Shown piece after piece: positions 32,950 through 33,176 of a stretch of DNA of 33,176 nucleotides (position 1 is its first letter; every line of letters starts with the position of its first letter). The notes beneath the pieces were generated by a model. That model was not told the origin of the DNA. It did not search any database and saw only the letters and a list, made by a program, of their open reading frames with translations. The stretch is from assembly GCF_946480385.1 (NCBI RefSeq), contig NZ_CAMLJP010000075.1, positions 1 through 33,176 on the forward strand, written 5' to 3'. The position numbers were made by a program, and so were the translations under genes. This DNA comes from an uncultured Azospirillum sp. GTDB taxonomy: Bacteria > Pseudomonadota > Alphaproteobacteria > Azospirillales > Azospirillaceae.

Positions 32950-33176
32950 ATGAAAGTCGCCATTCCAAAGGAGCGACGTGCGGGCGAACTTCGCGTGGCC
33001 GCCTCACCGGAAACGGTGAAGAAACTGAAGGGTTTGGGACTGGACGTGGTGGTTGAGAGCGGGGCCGGTCTCGGTTCCAGCATCACCGACGCGGCCTATG
33101 AGGCGGCGGGGGCGTCCATCGCCGCCGACGAGGCGTCGGCGCTGGCCGATGCCGACATCGTGCTGAAGGTGCAGCG
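32950..33176 (+). CDS. pntA: NAD(P) transhydrogenase subunit alpha, 5' part
   Basis: The first 75 codons are present; the gene runs off the window. The start MKVAIPKERRAGELRVAASP, then TVKKLKGLGLDVVVESGAG and AAYEAAGASI, is the N-terminal AlaDh/PNT domain of the proton-translocating transhydrogenase alpha subunit, which moves hydride between NADH and NADP+ using the proton gradient. ATG has GGGGAG nine bases upstream. Alanine dehydrogenase shares this domain, but the spacing and the KERRAGELRVAASPE phrase favour PntA. Confidence 0.85.
   Translation, partial: MKVAIPKERRAGELRVAASPETVKKLKGLGLDVVVESGAGLGSSITDAAYEAAGASIAADEASALADADIVLKVQ

Overview
The window is a high-GC chromosomal segment of an alphaproteobacterium, most likely an Azospirillum-type member of the Rhodospirillales. 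This is inferred from a PopZ-valS junction, a purN-purM / DUF2066 / pgsA-like / AI-2E / hdaA block, a GapR (DUF2312) gene, a 47-aa aa3-oxidase subunit IV, and above all a fused trpE(G) gene behind a Trp-rich leader peptide, as described in Azospirillum brasilense. I see no tRNA, rRNA, insertion sequence or CRISPR array.

Layout. 1-3477: 3' end of popZ, valS, a terminator, and a convergent tiny oxidase subunit gene. 3603-5340: purM-purN on the minus strand. 5438-9970: a tightly packed plus-strand run (DUF2066 exported protein, CDP-alcohol phosphatidyltransferase, AI-2E-type membrane protein, HdaA, atypical SDR), with GTGA stop/start overlaps. 10202-12835: an LdtR-like MarR protein, then a cluster of three perfect GTTC-N7-GTTC (alphaproteobacterial LexA/SOS) boxes in front of a 32-codon single-pass membrane peptide gene, then a Gly-rich P-loop ATPase. 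12931-13755: N-formylglutamate amidohydrolase. 14124-23482: an exopolysaccharide/cell-surface region with a DUF3299-like exported protein, O-antigen-polymerase-like membrane protein, three glycosyltransferases, a Wzz-like co-polymerase and a very large multi-SLBB export protein, interrupted by a PraR/PhrR-like XRE regulator. 23704-26396: an acetylpolyamine amidohydrolase-like deacetylase, a SprA-related putative metalloprotease and N-carbamoylputrescine amidase. 26397-26932: an AT-rich non-coding stretch, followed by a MarR regulator. 27503-29724: a pentapeptide-repeat protein divergent from a stand-alone phoU. 29786-32262: trp leader, attenuator and trpE(G). 32315-32563: gapR. 32950-end: 5' end of pntA.

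How the parts work together. Most of the window is housekeeping (translation, purine and tryptophan synthesis, replication control, nucleoid and pole organisation). The surface-polysaccharide genes form two opposed transcription units that probably serve one assembly pathway. The most striking and least explained signal is the SOS-box cluster directly upstream of the 32-aa membrane peptide. By position, size and topology it is a candidate SOS-induced membrane peptide comparable in concept to Caulobacter SidA or E. coli TisB. This is an inference from the sequence only; no similarity search was run.
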